This document shows, piece after piece, positions 1 to 8,590 of a stretch of 64,000 bases of DNA; position 1 is the first letter of the stretch; each line of letters starts with the position of its first letter. Source of the stretch: Streptomyces sp. MA5143a (GTDB lineage Bacteria > Actinomycetota > Actinomycetes > Streptomycetales > Streptomycetaceae); the NCBI RefSeq assembly GCF_900290235.1, contig NZ_OLMK01000102.1:57400-121399 (forward strand). Reading direction: 5' to 3'. Position numbers and translations under genes: made by a program. The notes beneath the pieces were generated by a model. It did not search any database. It was given only the letters and a program-made list of their open reading frames with translations, and was not told the DNA's origin.

Positions 1-2
1 AC

Positions 3-929
3 CGCGGCGACTGCATCGGCCTGCTGGAGGTGACCCTCCAGTCCGCCGACGACACCGCGCTGCGCCAGGTCCGCGACGCGGCCCACGCGCTCGCCTACAT
101 CATCGTCACGGACCGCCGCTTCACCGATCTCTACCATCTGGGCCGCCGCACCACCGAGACCAGCCTCGCCGCCGAGATCCAGCACCAGCTGCTGCCCTCG
201 GCGCCCTGCTGCGAGGCCGACCAGTTCACCCTCGCCGCCGGGCTGGTCCCGGCCGACGACATCGGCGGCGACACCTACGACTACACCCTCGACCGCGACA
301 CCCTGCATCTGTCCATCACCGACGCCATGGGCCACGACACGGACTCCGCCCTGCTGGCCACCCTGCTGATCGGCGCGCTCCGGCGGGCGCGCCGCGGCGG
401 CTGCGACGCCGTCAAGCAGGCCGAACAGGCCCACCAGGCACTGCTGCGCCACAACTGCGGCCTGGCGACCGGCCAGTTGCTGTGCGTCGACCTCGACACG
501 GGCCTCTGCGAACTGGTCAACGCCGGCCACCCCTGGCCCCTGCGCCTGCGCGACGGCGCCGTCGAGGAGGTCCGACTCGCCGTCAACCTGCCGTTCGGCG
601 TCGCCGCGCCCATCCCCTACCGCGCCCAGGAGCTGCGCCTGCGCCCGAAGGACCGGCTGATCCTGCTCACCGACGGCATGCAGGACCGCGGCGCCGCGGC
701 CGTCGACCTGGTCGCCCTCCTCCACGAGACCCGCGCCCTGCACCCGAGAGAAGTCGTACGCCGGCTGACCGGCGCGGTCCTCGACGCCTGCCGGGGCAAC
801 CTCGCGGACGACGCCACGGTCCTGGTGCTCGACTGGCACGGCAACCGCCGCCGCCCCTCACCCGGAACGACCACTTCCCGCCCGGCCGCACGCATGGCCG
901 CCGACGACCGGGCAACGCGGCAGACGTGA
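3..929 (+). CDS. SpoIIE/PP2C-type serine phosphatase, 5' end outside window
   Basis: The reading frame is open from the first bases, so the true start lies upstream; 308 residues are visible. The first ~45 residues look like the end of a GAF-type sensor domain (RGDCIGLLEVTL, then a helical stretch). The rest is a PP2C/SpoIIE phosphatase: AEIQHQLLP helix, metal-binding Asp in DDIGGDTYDY, DAMGHD, GHPWPLRL and LLTDGMQD. Proteins of this family dephosphorylate anti-anti-sigma factors and so free stress sigma factors. The stop codon overlaps the GTG of the next gene (GTGA), suggesting translational coupling. A sigma factor of the SigB/F type lies 1.7 kb downstream, which fits a partner-switching role, but that link is inferred. 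Confidence 0.85.
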   Translation, partial: RGDCIGLLEVTLQSADDTALRQVRDAAHALAYIIVTDRRFTDLYHLGRRTTETSLAAEIQHQLLPSAPCCEADQFTLAAGLVPADDIGGDTYDYTLDRDTLHLSITDAMGHDTDSALLATLLIGALRRARRGGCDAVKQAEQAHQALLRHNCGLATGQLLCVDLDTGLCELVNAGHPWPLRLRDGAVEEVRLAVNLPFGVAAPIPYRAQELRLRPKDRLILLTDGMQDRGAAAVDLVALLHETRALHPREVVRRLTGAVLDACRGNLADDATVLVLDWHGNRRRPSPGTTTSRPAARMAADDRATRQT

Positions 930-2509
930 CACGTCTCGCAATCGTCGTACTGACCCTGGTGACCGCCTGCCTGGCCACGGCGGCGGCGGTCGGGATCTCG
1001 CCCTTCTGGTGGATCGCCGCGCTCCCGCTCACCTGCACGGGTGTGCTGGGCGCGTGGGACCTCACCCAACGCCGGCACTCCGTGCTGCGCAACTACCCCG
1101 TCCTCGGCCACGCCCGCTACCTCCTGGAGCGCATACGTCCGGAACTCCAGCAGTACTTCGTCGAGCGGAACTTCGACGGGCGCCCCTTCGACCGGGATGT
1201 CCGCAGCATCGTCTACGAGCGGGCCAAGGGCACCGACGCGGAGGAGCCGTTCGGCACCGAACGCGACGTGTACCGGCCCGGCCACGAGTTCCTGGTCCCG
1301 TCGATGGCGCCGTGCCCGGTGCCGGACGACCCGCCGCGCGTACGCGTGGGCGGCCCCGACTGCGGCCGCCCGTACGACATGGCCCTGCTCAACGTGTCGG
1401 CGATGAGCTTCGGCTCGCTGTCCGCCAACGCGGTCCTCGCGCTCAACGGTGGCGCGGCGGCGGGCGGGTTCGCCCACGACACCGGTGAGGGCGGCCTCTC
1501 CGAGTACCACCTGCGTCCGGGCGGCGACCTCGTCTGGGAGATCGGCACCGGCTACTTCGGATGCCGCACCGAGGACGGCGGCTTCGACGCCGCCGAGTTC
1601 GCCGACAAGGCCGCCCACGACCACGTCAGGTGCGTGTCCCTGAAGCTGTCGCAGGGCGCCAAGCCCGGTATCGGCGGAGTGCTGCCGGGCGCCAAGGTGA
1701 ACGCCGAGATCGCCCGGGTCCGGGACGTGTCCGAAGGGCGGACGGTGGTCTCACCGCCGTACCACCGCGTGTTCTCCACGCCACGTGAACTGGTGCGCTT
1801 CATCGCCCGTATGCGTGAACTGTCCGGGGGCAAGCCCGCCGGGTTCAAGCTGTGCGTGGGTTCCCGCCGGCAGTTCCTGGCCGTGTGCAAGGCCATGCTG
1901 GAGGAGGGCACGGCACCCGACTTCATCGTGGTCGACGGCGCCGAGGGCGGGACCGGCGCGGCGCCCCTGGAGTTCGTCGACCACGTCGGCACCCCCCTGA
2001 CGGAGGGCCTGCACACCGTGCACAACGCCCTCGTGGGCGCGGGACTGCGCGACCGGGTCAGGATCGGCGCGAGCGGCAAGATCGCCACCGGCACCGACCT
2101 GGTCAAACGCATGGTCCAGGGCGCGGACTACGGCAACGCCGCGCGGGCGATGATGTTCGCCGTCGGATGCATCCAGGCCCAGCGGTGCCACACCAACACC
2201 TGCCCCACGGGCGTCACGACCCAGGACCCCCGCCGGGCCCGTGCCCTCGACGTGAGAGACAAGACGGAGCGCGTCCGGCGCTACCAGGAGGCCACCGTGG
2301 CCGGCGCCCTGCAGATCATGGCGGCCATGGGGGTGACCGACCCCCGTCAGCTGCGCCCGCACATGCTCCGCCGACGCGTCGACGCCTGCACGGACCGGTC
2401 CTACGCGGAGCTGTACGAGTGGCTCGCGCCGGGACAGCTGCTGGCCGAGCCGCCCGCCTCGTGGGCGGCCGACTGGCGGGCCGCGGACCCGGACCGCTTC
2501 ACGGTCTGA
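926..2509 (+). CDS. FMN-binding glutamate synthase family protein (membrane-anchored)
   Basis: 527 residues, starting at the GTG that overlaps the upstream stop codon. Residues ~5-45 form one or two transmembrane helices. The remainder matches the FMN/Fe-S domain of glutamate synthase large subunits: the SFGSLSANAV and GEGGLSEYH segments, SGKIATGTDLVKRM for FMN phosphate, and the cysteine cluster in CIQAQRCHTNTCPTG that would bind a 3Fe-4S cluster. There is no amidotransferase domain, so it is not a complete GltB; stand-alone proteins of this type are common in actinobacteria and their substrate is not established. Family assignment is strong; the reaction is unknown. Confidence 0.85.
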   Translation: MTRLAIVVLTLVTACLATAAAVGISPFWWIAALPLTCTGVLGAWDLTQRRHSVLRNYPVLGHARYLLERIRPELQQYFVERNFDGRPFDRDVRSIVYERAKGTDAEEPFGTERDVYRPGHEFLVPSMAPCPVPDDPPRVRVGGPDCGRPYDMALLNVSAMSFGSLSANAVLALNGGAAAGGFAHDTGEGGLSEYHLRPGGDLVWEIGTGYFGCRTEDGGFDAAEFADKAAHDHVRCVSLKLSQGAKPGIGGVLPGAKVNAEIARVRDVSEGRTVVSPPYHRVFSTPRELVRFIARMRELSGGKPAGFKLCVGSRRQFLAVCKAMLEEGTAPDFIVVDGAEGGTGAAPLEFVDHVGTPLTEGLHTVHNALVGAGLRDRVRIGASGKIATGTDLVKRMVQGADYGNAARAMMFAVGCIQAQRCHTNTCPTGVTTQDPRRARALDVRDKTERVRRYQEATVAGALQIMAAMGVTDPRQLRPHMLRRRVDACTDRSYAELYEWLAPGQLLAEPPASWAADWRAADPDRFTV

Positions 2510-2551
2510 CCCGGAGGGCCCCCGCCGTCCCGCGGGTTCCCGGGTTCGCAC

Positions 2552-2581
2552 CCGACCGAGAAAAAAAATTTCTGAGGTCGG
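2552..2581 (+). promoter_or_regulatory. A-tract stem-loop in sigma-factor leader
   Basis: CCGACC (2552-2557) and GGTCGG (2576-2581) are perfect inverted arms around an 8-base A run, with an inner GAAA/TTTC pairing. It sits about 90 bases upstream of the sigma factor start. An A8 run is unusual in this GC-rich DNA. It could be a leader structure, a minus-strand terminator or a protein site; the sequence alone does not decide. Confidence 0.4.
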
Positions 2582-2667
2582 AGGAATGCGTGTCGGGGGC
2601 CGGGGTATGCGCGTGCTTGCCGGACGAAGGACCGGCGAGGACGAGGCGGATCGACTGGGAGGGGCGG

Positions 2668-3510
2668 ATGATGGCGACGGCCGTACAGACCACTGGACGG
2701 ACGGCGGACGTTCCGGAGATCGCGGACCCTTCCAAGGTCGCGCCGAAGGACGCACGAGAGCTGTCGAAGCTCTTCTTCGACCAGCTGGCGGTACTGGAGG
2801 AGGGCACCCCCGAGTACCAGTACGCCAGGAACACGCTGATCGAGATGAACATGTCCCTCGTCCGCTACGCGGCCGGCCGTTTCCGCAGCCGCGGGCCGGA
2901 GGAGATGGAGGACATCGTCCAGGTCGGCATGATCGGCCTGATCAAGGCGATCGACCGGTTCGAGCTGTCCCGCGAGGTCGAGTTCACCTCCTTCGCCGTC
3001 CCCTACATCGTCGGTGAGATCAAGCGGTTCTTCCGTGACACCTCCTGGGCCGTCCATGTGCCCCGCAGGCTCCAGGAGGCCCGGGCGCAGCTCGCCCGCG
3101 CCAACGAGGAGTTGCAGAGCCGCCTCGGCCGGACCCCGACGACCAAGGAACTCTCCGAGCTGATGAGCCTGCCGGAGGACGAGGTCGTGGAGGCCCAGCT
3201 GGCCGCCAACGGCTACAAGTCGGCCTCCCTGGACGCGGCCATCACCAACAGCGAGGACGGCGAGTCCGCGCTGGCCGACTTCATCGGGGACGAGGACGCC
3301 GCGTTCGGGCTGATCGAGGACTTCCACGCCCTCGCCCCGATGATCGCGGAACTCGACGAACGCCACCGCAAGATCATCCACTGGCGGTTCGTGGAGGAAC
3401 TCACCCAGGCCGAGATCGGCGAGCGCCTCGGCATCTCCCAGATGCAGGTCTCCCGACTCATCTCCCGTCTCCTGACCCGCCTGCGCGAAGGCATGCTCAC
3501 CGGCGCCTGA
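2668..3510 (+). CDS. RNA polymerase sigma factor, SigB/SigF/SigG family
   Basis: 280 residues. The ATG at 2668 (MMATAV; 2671 is also possible) follows GGGAGGGG with good spacing. Region 2 is clear (RNTLIEMNMSLVRYAAGRF, then DIVQVGMIGLIKAIDRFE), region 3 follows the TSWAVHVPRRLQE segment, and region 4 ends in the helix-turn-helix EIGERLGISQMQVSRL. Length and spacing match Streptomyces stress and sporulation sigma factors of the SigB/F/G group, which are controlled by RsbW-type anti-sigma kinases and SpoIIE-type phosphatases. No anti-sigma or anti-anti-sigma gene adjoins it here, so its regulator must lie elsewhere. Which paralogue it is cannot be told from this window. Confidence 0.9.
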   Translation: MMATAVQTTGRTADVPEIADPSKVAPKDARELSKLFFDQLAVLEEGTPEYQYARNTLIEMNMSLVRYAAGRFRSRGPEEMEDIVQVGMIGLIKAIDRFELSREVEFTSFAVPYIVGEIKRFFRDTSWAVHVPRRLQEARAQLARANEELQSRLGRTPTTKELSELMSLPEDEVVEAQLAANGYKSASLDAAITNSEDGESALADFIGDEDAAFGLIEDFHALAPMIAELDERHRKIIHWRFVEELTQAEIGERLGISQMQVSRLISRLLTRLREGMLTGA

Positions 3511-3529
3511 CGCCTGAGCCCGATGCCCG

Positions 3530-3557
3530 GGGGCGGTCGCGCGGACGCGGCCGCCCC
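3530..3557. terminator. Bidirectional terminator between convergent genes
   Basis: GGGGCGG (3530-3536) pairs with CCGCCCC (3551-3557), extended by a G-U pair and CGC/GCG to an 11-pair stem with a 6-base loop. It lies between the stop of the sigma factor and the stop of the convergent permease. There is no long T tract, which is usual in Streptomyces. Confidence 0.6.
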
Positions 3558-3574
3558 TTCCGCGTGGACCGGTG

Positions 3575-5542
3575 TCAGCCCACGTGGACGCGAGGACGCC
3601 GGGCCCGGTCCGGTTCCGCCTCCCGCAGGACCTCCCGTGTGACCGGGGCCACCTCGCCCTGGCCGAAGAGGAAGAAGCGGAGGAAGTTGGCGAAGGGGGT
3701 GCCCTCCGTCCACTCGAAGTAGATGTGGGGGATGCCCCCGGTCGTGTCACGGACGTGCAGGAGCAGCGCGGCCAGCGCGTTCGGGACCGAGGAGGACTCC
3801 AGCGTCAGCACCCGGTAACGGTCGTGCAGCACCTCGCCCCGGACGGTGAGGCCCGCCTCGAACTCCGAGGGGTCCGTCACCGTGACCTCCACGAAGACGA
3901 CGTCCTCGGCCGGGGGGACGTCGTTGTCGTGACGGATCTGCTCGATCTTCTCCCGGTACTCGGTGCTGTCCCGGCTGTCGGGCTGGTTGGCGACGAAGCG
4001 GATCCTGCGGTGGGCGATGTCCCGTACGAAGCGCTCCGCCATGTCGTCGAGCTCCACGCTCGTCACGCGCAGTTCGAAGGCGCGGGCCAGCCGGGACAGG
4101 AGGGAGACGAGGACGATGCCCGCGATGAAGCAGGCGCCGATCTTCACACCGTCGGGGCGTTCGACGACGTTCAGGACGGTGGTGTAGAGGAAGACGACCG
4201 AGATGACCGCGAAGGCGATCGTCCAGTTGCGCTGACCCGCCTTGCGGGCCGCGATGGTCACCGCGATCGCCGCGGAGGAGATGAGGACCAGGACGCCGGT
4301 CGCGTACGCGCCGCCCTGCGCGTCCACGTCCGCGTCGAAGATCCAGGTGACCAGGAAGCCGACCAGGGTGAAGACGATCACCATGGGGCGGACGGCGCGG
4401 GCCCAGTGCGGAGCCATGCCGTAGCGGGGGAGGTAGCGGGGCATCAGGTTGAGCAGGCCCGCCATGGCGGAGGCGCCCGCGAACCAGAGGATGGCGATGG
4501 TGGAGATGTCGTAGACCGTGCCGAACGTGTTGCCCAGATAGTCGTGCGCGAGATAGGCCAGCGCCCGCCCGTTGGCGCTGCCACCGGCCTCGAACTCCTT
4601 CTCCGGGATGAGGAGGGTGGTGATGAAGCTCGTGCAGATCAGGAAGACGCTCATGATCACGGCGGCGGCCGTCAGCAGCCGCTTGGTGTCCCGGATCCGT
4701 CCCTTCGGGTTCGCCTCCGTGTCGCCCGGGTCGCCCTGCACATGCGGCATGACCGCGACGCCGGTCTCGAAGCCGGAGAGGCCGAGCGCGAGCTTGGGGA
4801 AGACGATCAGCGCCACACCGATCATGACGAAGACGTTGCCGTGTTCGGCGGTGAGGGCGGTCGACCAGTCCGTGACGACATGGCCCTCGGTCACGACGTG
4901 CCACAGGCCGGTCACCACGACCACGGCGTTCAGCGCCAGGTACACCGCCACCAGGGCCACCGCGACGCCGATGGCCTCAAGGAAGCCCTTGAGGAACACC
5001 GCGCCTAGCAGGGCGATGAGCACGAGCGTGATCAGGACCTGTTTGTCGTGCAGGGCGTCGGTCAGGTGGGGGTTCTCGACCAGGTGCGTCGAGGCGTCCG
5101 CCGCCGACAGCGTGATCGTGATGAGGAAGTCCGTCGCCGCGAACCCCAGCAGGGTCAGGACGAACAGCTTGCCCTTCCAGAAGGTCAGCAGCCGTTCCAG
5201 CATGGCGATGGAGCCCTCGCCGTGGGGGCTCTCTTCGGCCACCCGCCGGTACACGGGGAGCGCGCCCGCCAGGGTGACGATCACCAGGACGACGGTCGCC
5301 ACGGGGGAGAGCAGTCCGGCCGCCAGCGCCGCGATGCCGGGCTGGTAGCCGAGCGTGGAGAAGTAGTCGACGCCGGTCAGGCACATCACCCGCCACCAGG
5401 GCTGACCCCGGTGCGCGGACCCGGATCCGGGCTCCGGCTCGGGCCGCGGTGGGGTGTGGTCGACGCCCTTGCCCATGTCGGACAGGCCCTCCAGCATCCA
5501 CGCGCGCAGGCGAGTGGAACGGGTGGCCTCCGTGGCAGCCAT
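3575..5542 (-). CDS. APC superfamily permease with C-terminal cytosolic domain
   Basis: 655 residues from the ATG at 5542, chosen because GGAG lies 7 bases upstream; an in-frame ATG at 5632 has no such site. After a charged N-terminus, the protein has about 12 hydrophobic segments, beginning at the TGVDYFSTLGYQPGIA stretch and including LALGLSGFETG, the glycine-rich unwound-helix type motif of APC transporters. The last ~170 residues are soluble and partly acidic. Streptomyces has several such long APC permeases, some related to potassium or amino acid importers; the substrate cannot be assigned. It is convergent with the sigma gene and is not in an evident operon. Confidence 0.75.
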   Translation of the reverse strand: MAATEATRSTRLRAWMLEGLSDMGKGVDHTPPRPEPEPGSGSAHRGQPWWRVMCLTGVDYFSTLGYQPGIAALAAGLLSPVATVVLVIVTLAGALPVYRRVAEESPHGEGSIAMLERLLTFWKGKLFVLTLLGFAATDFLITITLSAADASTHLVENPHLTDALHDKQVLITLVLIALLGAVFLKGFLEAIGVAVALVAVYLALNAVVVVTGLWHVVTEGHVVTDWSTALTAEHGNVFVMIGVALIVFPKLALGLSGFETGVAVMPHVQGDPGDTEANPKGRIRDTKRLLTAAAVIMSVFLICTSFITTLLIPEKEFEAGGSANGRALAYLAHDYLGNTFGTVYDISTIAILWFAGASAMAGLLNLMPRYLPRYGMAPHWARAVRPMVIVFTLVGFLVTWIFDADVDAQGGAYATGVLVLISSAAIAVTIAARKAGQRNWTIAFAVISVVFLYTTVLNVVERPDGVKIGACFIAGIVLVSLLSRLARAFELRVTSVELDDMAERFVRDIAHRRIRFVANQPDSRDSTEYREKIEQIRHDNDVPPAEDVVFVEVTVTDPSEFEAGLTVRGEVLHDRYRVLTLESSSVPNALAALLLHVRDTTGGIPHIYFEWTEGTPFANFLRFFLFGQGEVAPVTREVLREAEPDRARRPRVHVG

Positions 5543-5653
5543 GAAGGAACTCCAGACGTGCGGTGATACGAACAGTTCCGGCCATCGGAAGACCGCGGCA
5601 TCAGCGTAAGCAGGGAGTGATTCCAGGGCCATGGCAAAGGGGGCCGGGAGGCG

Positions 5654-6000
5654 TCAAGACCGCGTTAAGGAGTGCGCCGACGGCGTGGACCGGCTGCCGA
5701 GAGGGAGGGGGAGAGGGTCGAAGGCGGGCGCCGCGAGAGGGGGAGGGGGCGAGGCACGGGGGCAGCCGGAGCGAGCAGGTGAGGGCCAGCCGATCTGCCC
5801 GTGCCGGCTCGCGTCCGCGACCTGTTCGGCGACGAGTGGCTGGGCCAGGCCCAGGGCGGCGCCCACGAGGGTCAGGACGGCGGCGACGGCGTCGCGGTGC
5901 CCGGCGGTGAGCCGGTAGATCGTGGCCACCGCCGCCCGCGTGGACCTGCCCGCCTCGGCGGCCGGGACCCGGCCGCCGCCGTGACCGTCGCTCCGGTCAT
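5654..6000 (-). pseudogene. Remnant of lasso-peptide ABC exporter gene
   Basis: An ATG at 6000 overlaps the stop of the B2 peptidase (ATGA), where the exporter gene normally begins. That frame gives about 19 plausible residues, then the signal moves to another frame: from the GTG at 5929 the translation reads ATIYRLTAGHRDAV and LTLVGAALGLAQPLVAEQV, the typical first transmembrane helix of an ABC exporter. After about 36 residues (ADASRHGQIGWP) it turns into proline/serine-rich non-protein sequence and stops at 5654. No nucleotide-binding domain, Walker motif or second helix exists downstream. The gene therefore appears truncated and probably frameshifted. The family call rests on about 35 residues and on its position. 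Confidence 0.55.
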
Positions 6001-6434
6001 CGGTCCGTCGGACGGGGCGAGGGCGCGACGGCCACCAGCCGGGCGAAGTACCCCTCGGGCACCCCCTCTCCGACGGGACGGCCCTCCGCCTCGATCCAGG
6101 CGTGGGCGGTGAACGGAGGCACGACGCGCACACCGGTGCACCAGGTCGGCCAGGTCCCGCCGAGCCGGCACAGCAGCGCCGCCCCCAGGGAGCGGGGCAG
6201 GCACCCCTTGGGTCCGGCGCAGTACAGACTGACGGCGCACATGGCGTCGCGCGCGTTCCGGGCCTGGCGGGCGGTGGCCGGCGCGGCACCGCGCCGCAGG
6301 ACGCCGAGGACGGAGCGGATGTGCCGGGGCGGCAGCAGGGCGAGGGTGACGGCGGGGAGCAGGACGAGGCGGGCGGCCAGCCGTCGCACCACGGGCACAC
6401 CCGTGGGCCGTTCCAGCGCGCTGGGCGTCGTCAT
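5997..6434 (-). CDS. Lasso peptide leader peptidase (B2, transglutaminase-like)
   Basis: 145 residues. The ATG overlaps the stop codon of the upstream PqqD-like gene (ATGA), indicating translational coupling. The protein has the B2 signature: a cysteine in GPKGCLPRSLGAALL as catalytic nucleophile, followed by TWCTGVRVVPPFTAHAWIE with the catalytic histidine, and an acidic position in the following loop. B2 enzymes are cysteine proteases that cut the leader from the lasso precursor before ring closure, acting with the PqqD-like RRE protein that holds the leader. The size is normal for the family. It is the last intact gene of the cluster, because the exporter behind it is broken. Confidence 0.88.
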   Translation of the reverse strand: MTTPSALERPTGVPVVRRLAARLVLLPAVTLALLPPRHIRSVLGVLRRGAAPATARQARNARDAMCAVSLYCAGPKGCLPRSLGAALLCRLGGTWPTWCTGVRVVPPFTAHAWIEAEGRPVGEGVPEGYFARLVAVAPSPRPTDR

Positions 6435-6685
6435 GAGGCCAGCCCCGAGCCGCGCAGCTGTCGTACGAGCGCCTCGACGTCGCGCAGGGCGTGCGTCTCG
6501 TCGACGTCGAACTCCCGGACCAGGGCGGCGACCGCGTCCGCCTCCTCGCCGCCGTCCAGCAGCGTCCGTACCACCAGGGTGGCGGTCGGGTTCAACTCCC
6601 AGTAGGTGCCGGCTCGTTCGTCCAGCAGTACCGTGCCGTAGTCGGTCTCGGCCGTGGAGACGTCGGCGCCGAACCGCAGGGGCAT
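6431..6685 (-). CDS. Lasso peptide RRE protein (B1, PqqD family)
   Basis: 84 residues with the PqqD fold pattern: three beta strands at the N-terminus (SVSTAETDYGTVLLDERAG style, then YWELNPTATLVV) followed by helices (VVRTLLDGG, DAVAALVREFDVDE, ALRDVEALVRQLR). Proteins of this type bind the leader of the precursor, mainly through its YxxP motif, and deliver it to the B2 protease. The target motif is present in the adjacent precursor (Y5, P8). The gene lies 28 bases after the cyclase and its stop overlaps the B2 start, so all four genes probably form one minus-strand transcript. Confidence 0.88.
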   Translation of the reverse strand: MPLRFGADVSTAETDYGTVLLDERAGTYWELNPTATLVVRTLLDGGEEADAVAALVREFDVDETHALRDVEALVRQLRGSGLAS

Positions 6686-6713
6686 ATGAGGACCTTTCTG
6701 ACGTGGGGGAGGG

Positions 6714-8564
6714 TCAGGATCGGGGGGTGGGGGCGCGGCGGCGGGAGCGTCCCCGCAGCCACACCTCGGCCGCGATGGTGGAGTAGAGGATGGCGTCGGA
6801 CAGCCCCGGGGAGGCGGGTCGCCGGGCGAGGCCGCGCAGCGCGGCCCCGTCCACCAGTCCCAGCTCCGCGAGCCGCGACTCCTCCCACAGGGCGAGCAGG
6901 TCGGCGCGGTGTTCGCGAAGCCCGTTGGAGGCGTCCATGGAAGCGGTGGCCTTGGTGGTGCGCCGCAGGCAGCCCTCGGGCACGATGCCGCGCATCGCGG
7001 CGCCCAGGACGGGCTTGTACCGCCAGGGTGTGACCCGCTCGCTCGGGCGGACCGCGAGACACGCCTCGATGACGCGGTCGTCGAGGAACGGGGAGGCCAT
7101 CGGCAGACCGGCGCGGGCCGCCATCCCGTCCCACTGCCGGATGACGCGGCCGCACGACCGGATCTGCTCCAGGTCGCTGTGCATGCCGCGGTCCGGGTGC
7201 AGCGGTGCGGCCGTCGCCGCCGTCCGGAGCAGTGCCCGACGCGCCATCCGTTCGGCCTCGGGGGTCACCCAGTCGAAGAGACGGGGGGCCATGCCCCAGC
7301 CGAGCCCCGTCGCCACGGACGAGGGCAAGGGATCGCGGAGCCGCCCGGCGGCGTCGCGAAGCCAGTCCCGGTAGGGCCGGGAGTCGGCGAGCGCGCGGGC
7401 CGTGCCACCCAGCGGCCACTGCCACAGCGCCCGGAACCCGCGCAACTGCCGTACGGCGAACAGCGGGCGGGTGCGCATCATCCGGTGGTAGTACGCCTCG
7501 GAGCACCAGGCCACGTGATCGCCCCCGATGCCGGTCAGATGCAGCCGGCTGCCGCGCGCGGCGAGCCCGGGCAGATGGTGCAGGACCCGGGAGCGGTCCA
7601 TGACACCGATGGTCGGTTCGTCGAGCAGGTCGTCGATGTCGAGCAGGTCCTCGTAGACCAGCGGGGACGCGTCGGCGTCCCACACCACGTGCTCGACGTC
7701 CGGGAGGTGGCCCATCGCCTGTTCGGCCCAGTACAGGTCGGTGTCCGCCGGATCGCGGCCCGGCCAGGTACTGGCCACCACGCGGGCGGGGGAGCGGTCG
7801 GCGAGGAAGCAGACGGACGTCGAGTCCAGGCCGCCGGACAGGTCGCAGCTGACCGTGCCGCCCTGCCGCGTACGGGCGTCGACGGCCTCCCGCAGCGCCT
7901 CGCGGATCAGCGGCGCGGCGTGGGCGAGCGGCCGGACCGGCTCCGGCGGCGTCCACCAGCGGGTGTGCCGCACGGTGCGTCCGTCCGCGGCGACGACCAC
8001 GGCGTCCTCCGGAGGGACGGCGGTCACCGCACGCCACAGGGATGTCTCGAACAGCGGATAGGGGGCGGGCCAGAGCAGCCGCACGGCCAACTCCTCGACG
8101 TCCGGGTCGAGGTGCAGGGCGTCGGCGAGCGTGTCGGCACGGGTGGCGGCCACGCGTACGCCGTCGATCTCGGCGTGGAAGACGAGCCGGAGCCCGGACG
8201 CGGTGCCCTGGACCCTGATCCGTCCGTCGAGGGCGGCGACGAGATGGAAACTGCCGGGCAGGGACCGGGCCAGCGCGTCCAGCTCCGCGAGATCACGTAA
8301 CGCGGCGGCCCGGCGACGCAGTTCGTCGGCGTCGACGGGGCAGCAGCCGACCACGGCGAGGGCGGTGGTGCCGGCGCTCGCCGTGACGACCTCACCGTCG
8401 TGCCACCGGCCGACCAGCCAGGGCCGGCCCGAGGCGTGCGTGAGCGTCCGGCTTCCGGGGTGGGCGAGGGAGCGGGCCACGGCGGCCGCGTCCGCACGGT
8501 CGGTGAAGACCGCGAAGTGCGCGTCGCCGGGGCCCGTCCCCGCACTTTCGTGCAGCTCAGTCAT
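6714..8564 (-). CDS. Lasso peptide cyclase (asparagine synthetase-like, C protein)
   Basis: 616 residues. The C-terminal part is an asparagine-synthetase-type ATP-pyrophosphatase: SCDLSGGLDSTSV is the PP-loop, and LTGIGGDHVAW and YKPVLGAAMRGIVP are further family motifs. The N-terminal ~210 residues resemble the glutaminase fold but lack the catalytic Cys at position 2, as in known lasso cyclases. The enzyme would adenylate a side-chain carboxylate (here Asp8 of the core) and couple it to the new N-terminus to close the ring. It starts 26 bases after the precursor stop. Length and context match actinobacterial lasso cyclases closely. Confidence 0.92.
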   Translation of the reverse strand: MTELHESAGTGPGDAHFAVFTDRADAAAVARSLAHPGSRTLTHASGRPWLVGRWHDGEVVTASAGTTALAVVGCCPVDADELRRRAAALRDLAELDALARSLPGSFHLVAALDGRIRVQGTASGLRLVFHAEIDGVRVAATRADTLADALHLDPDVEELAVRLLWPAPYPLFETSLWRAVTAVPPEDAVVVAADGRTVRHTRWWTPPEPVRPLAHAAPLIREALREAVDARTRQGGTVSCDLSGGLDSTSVCFLADRSPARVVASTWPGRDPADTDLYWAEQAMGHLPDVEHVVWDADASPLVYEDLLDIDDLLDEPTIGVMDRSRVLHHLPGLAARGSRLHLTGIGGDHVAWCSEAYYHRMMRTRPLFAVRQLRGFRALWQWPLGGTARALADSRPYRDWLRDAAGRLRDPLPSSVATGLGWGMAPRLFDWVTPEAERMARRALLRTAATAAPLHPDRGMHSDLEQIRSCGRVIRQWDGMAARAGLPMASPFLDDRVIEACLAVRPSERVTPWRYKPVLGAAMRGIVPEGCLRRTTKATASMDASNGLREHRADLLALWEESRLAELGLVDGAALRGLARRPASPGLSDAILYSTIAAEVWLRGRSRRRAPTPRS

Positions 8565-8590
8565 GACGTCGGGTCAGGGACTGGGGATCG

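Noticed and set aside
617..1624. Long antisense ORF inside the glutamate synthase gene
   Set aside because: Typical GC-rich shadow frame: Arg/Ala/Gly/Val-rich, no domain, opposite a clear gene.
2582..2667. SigB-type promoter (GTTT-N14-GGGTA) before the sigma gene
   Set aside because: GGGTAT occurs at 2603 but no GTTT-like -35 lies at the right distance.
3572..5008. 478-residue plus-strand ORF over the APC permease
   Set aside because: His/Asp/Gly/Arg-rich shadow of a clear membrane protein gene on the other strand.
5543..5653. Possible ydaO-type riboswitch before the APC permease
   Set aside because: Only about 110 bases separate it from the next gene remnant and no riboswitch core motifs were seen.
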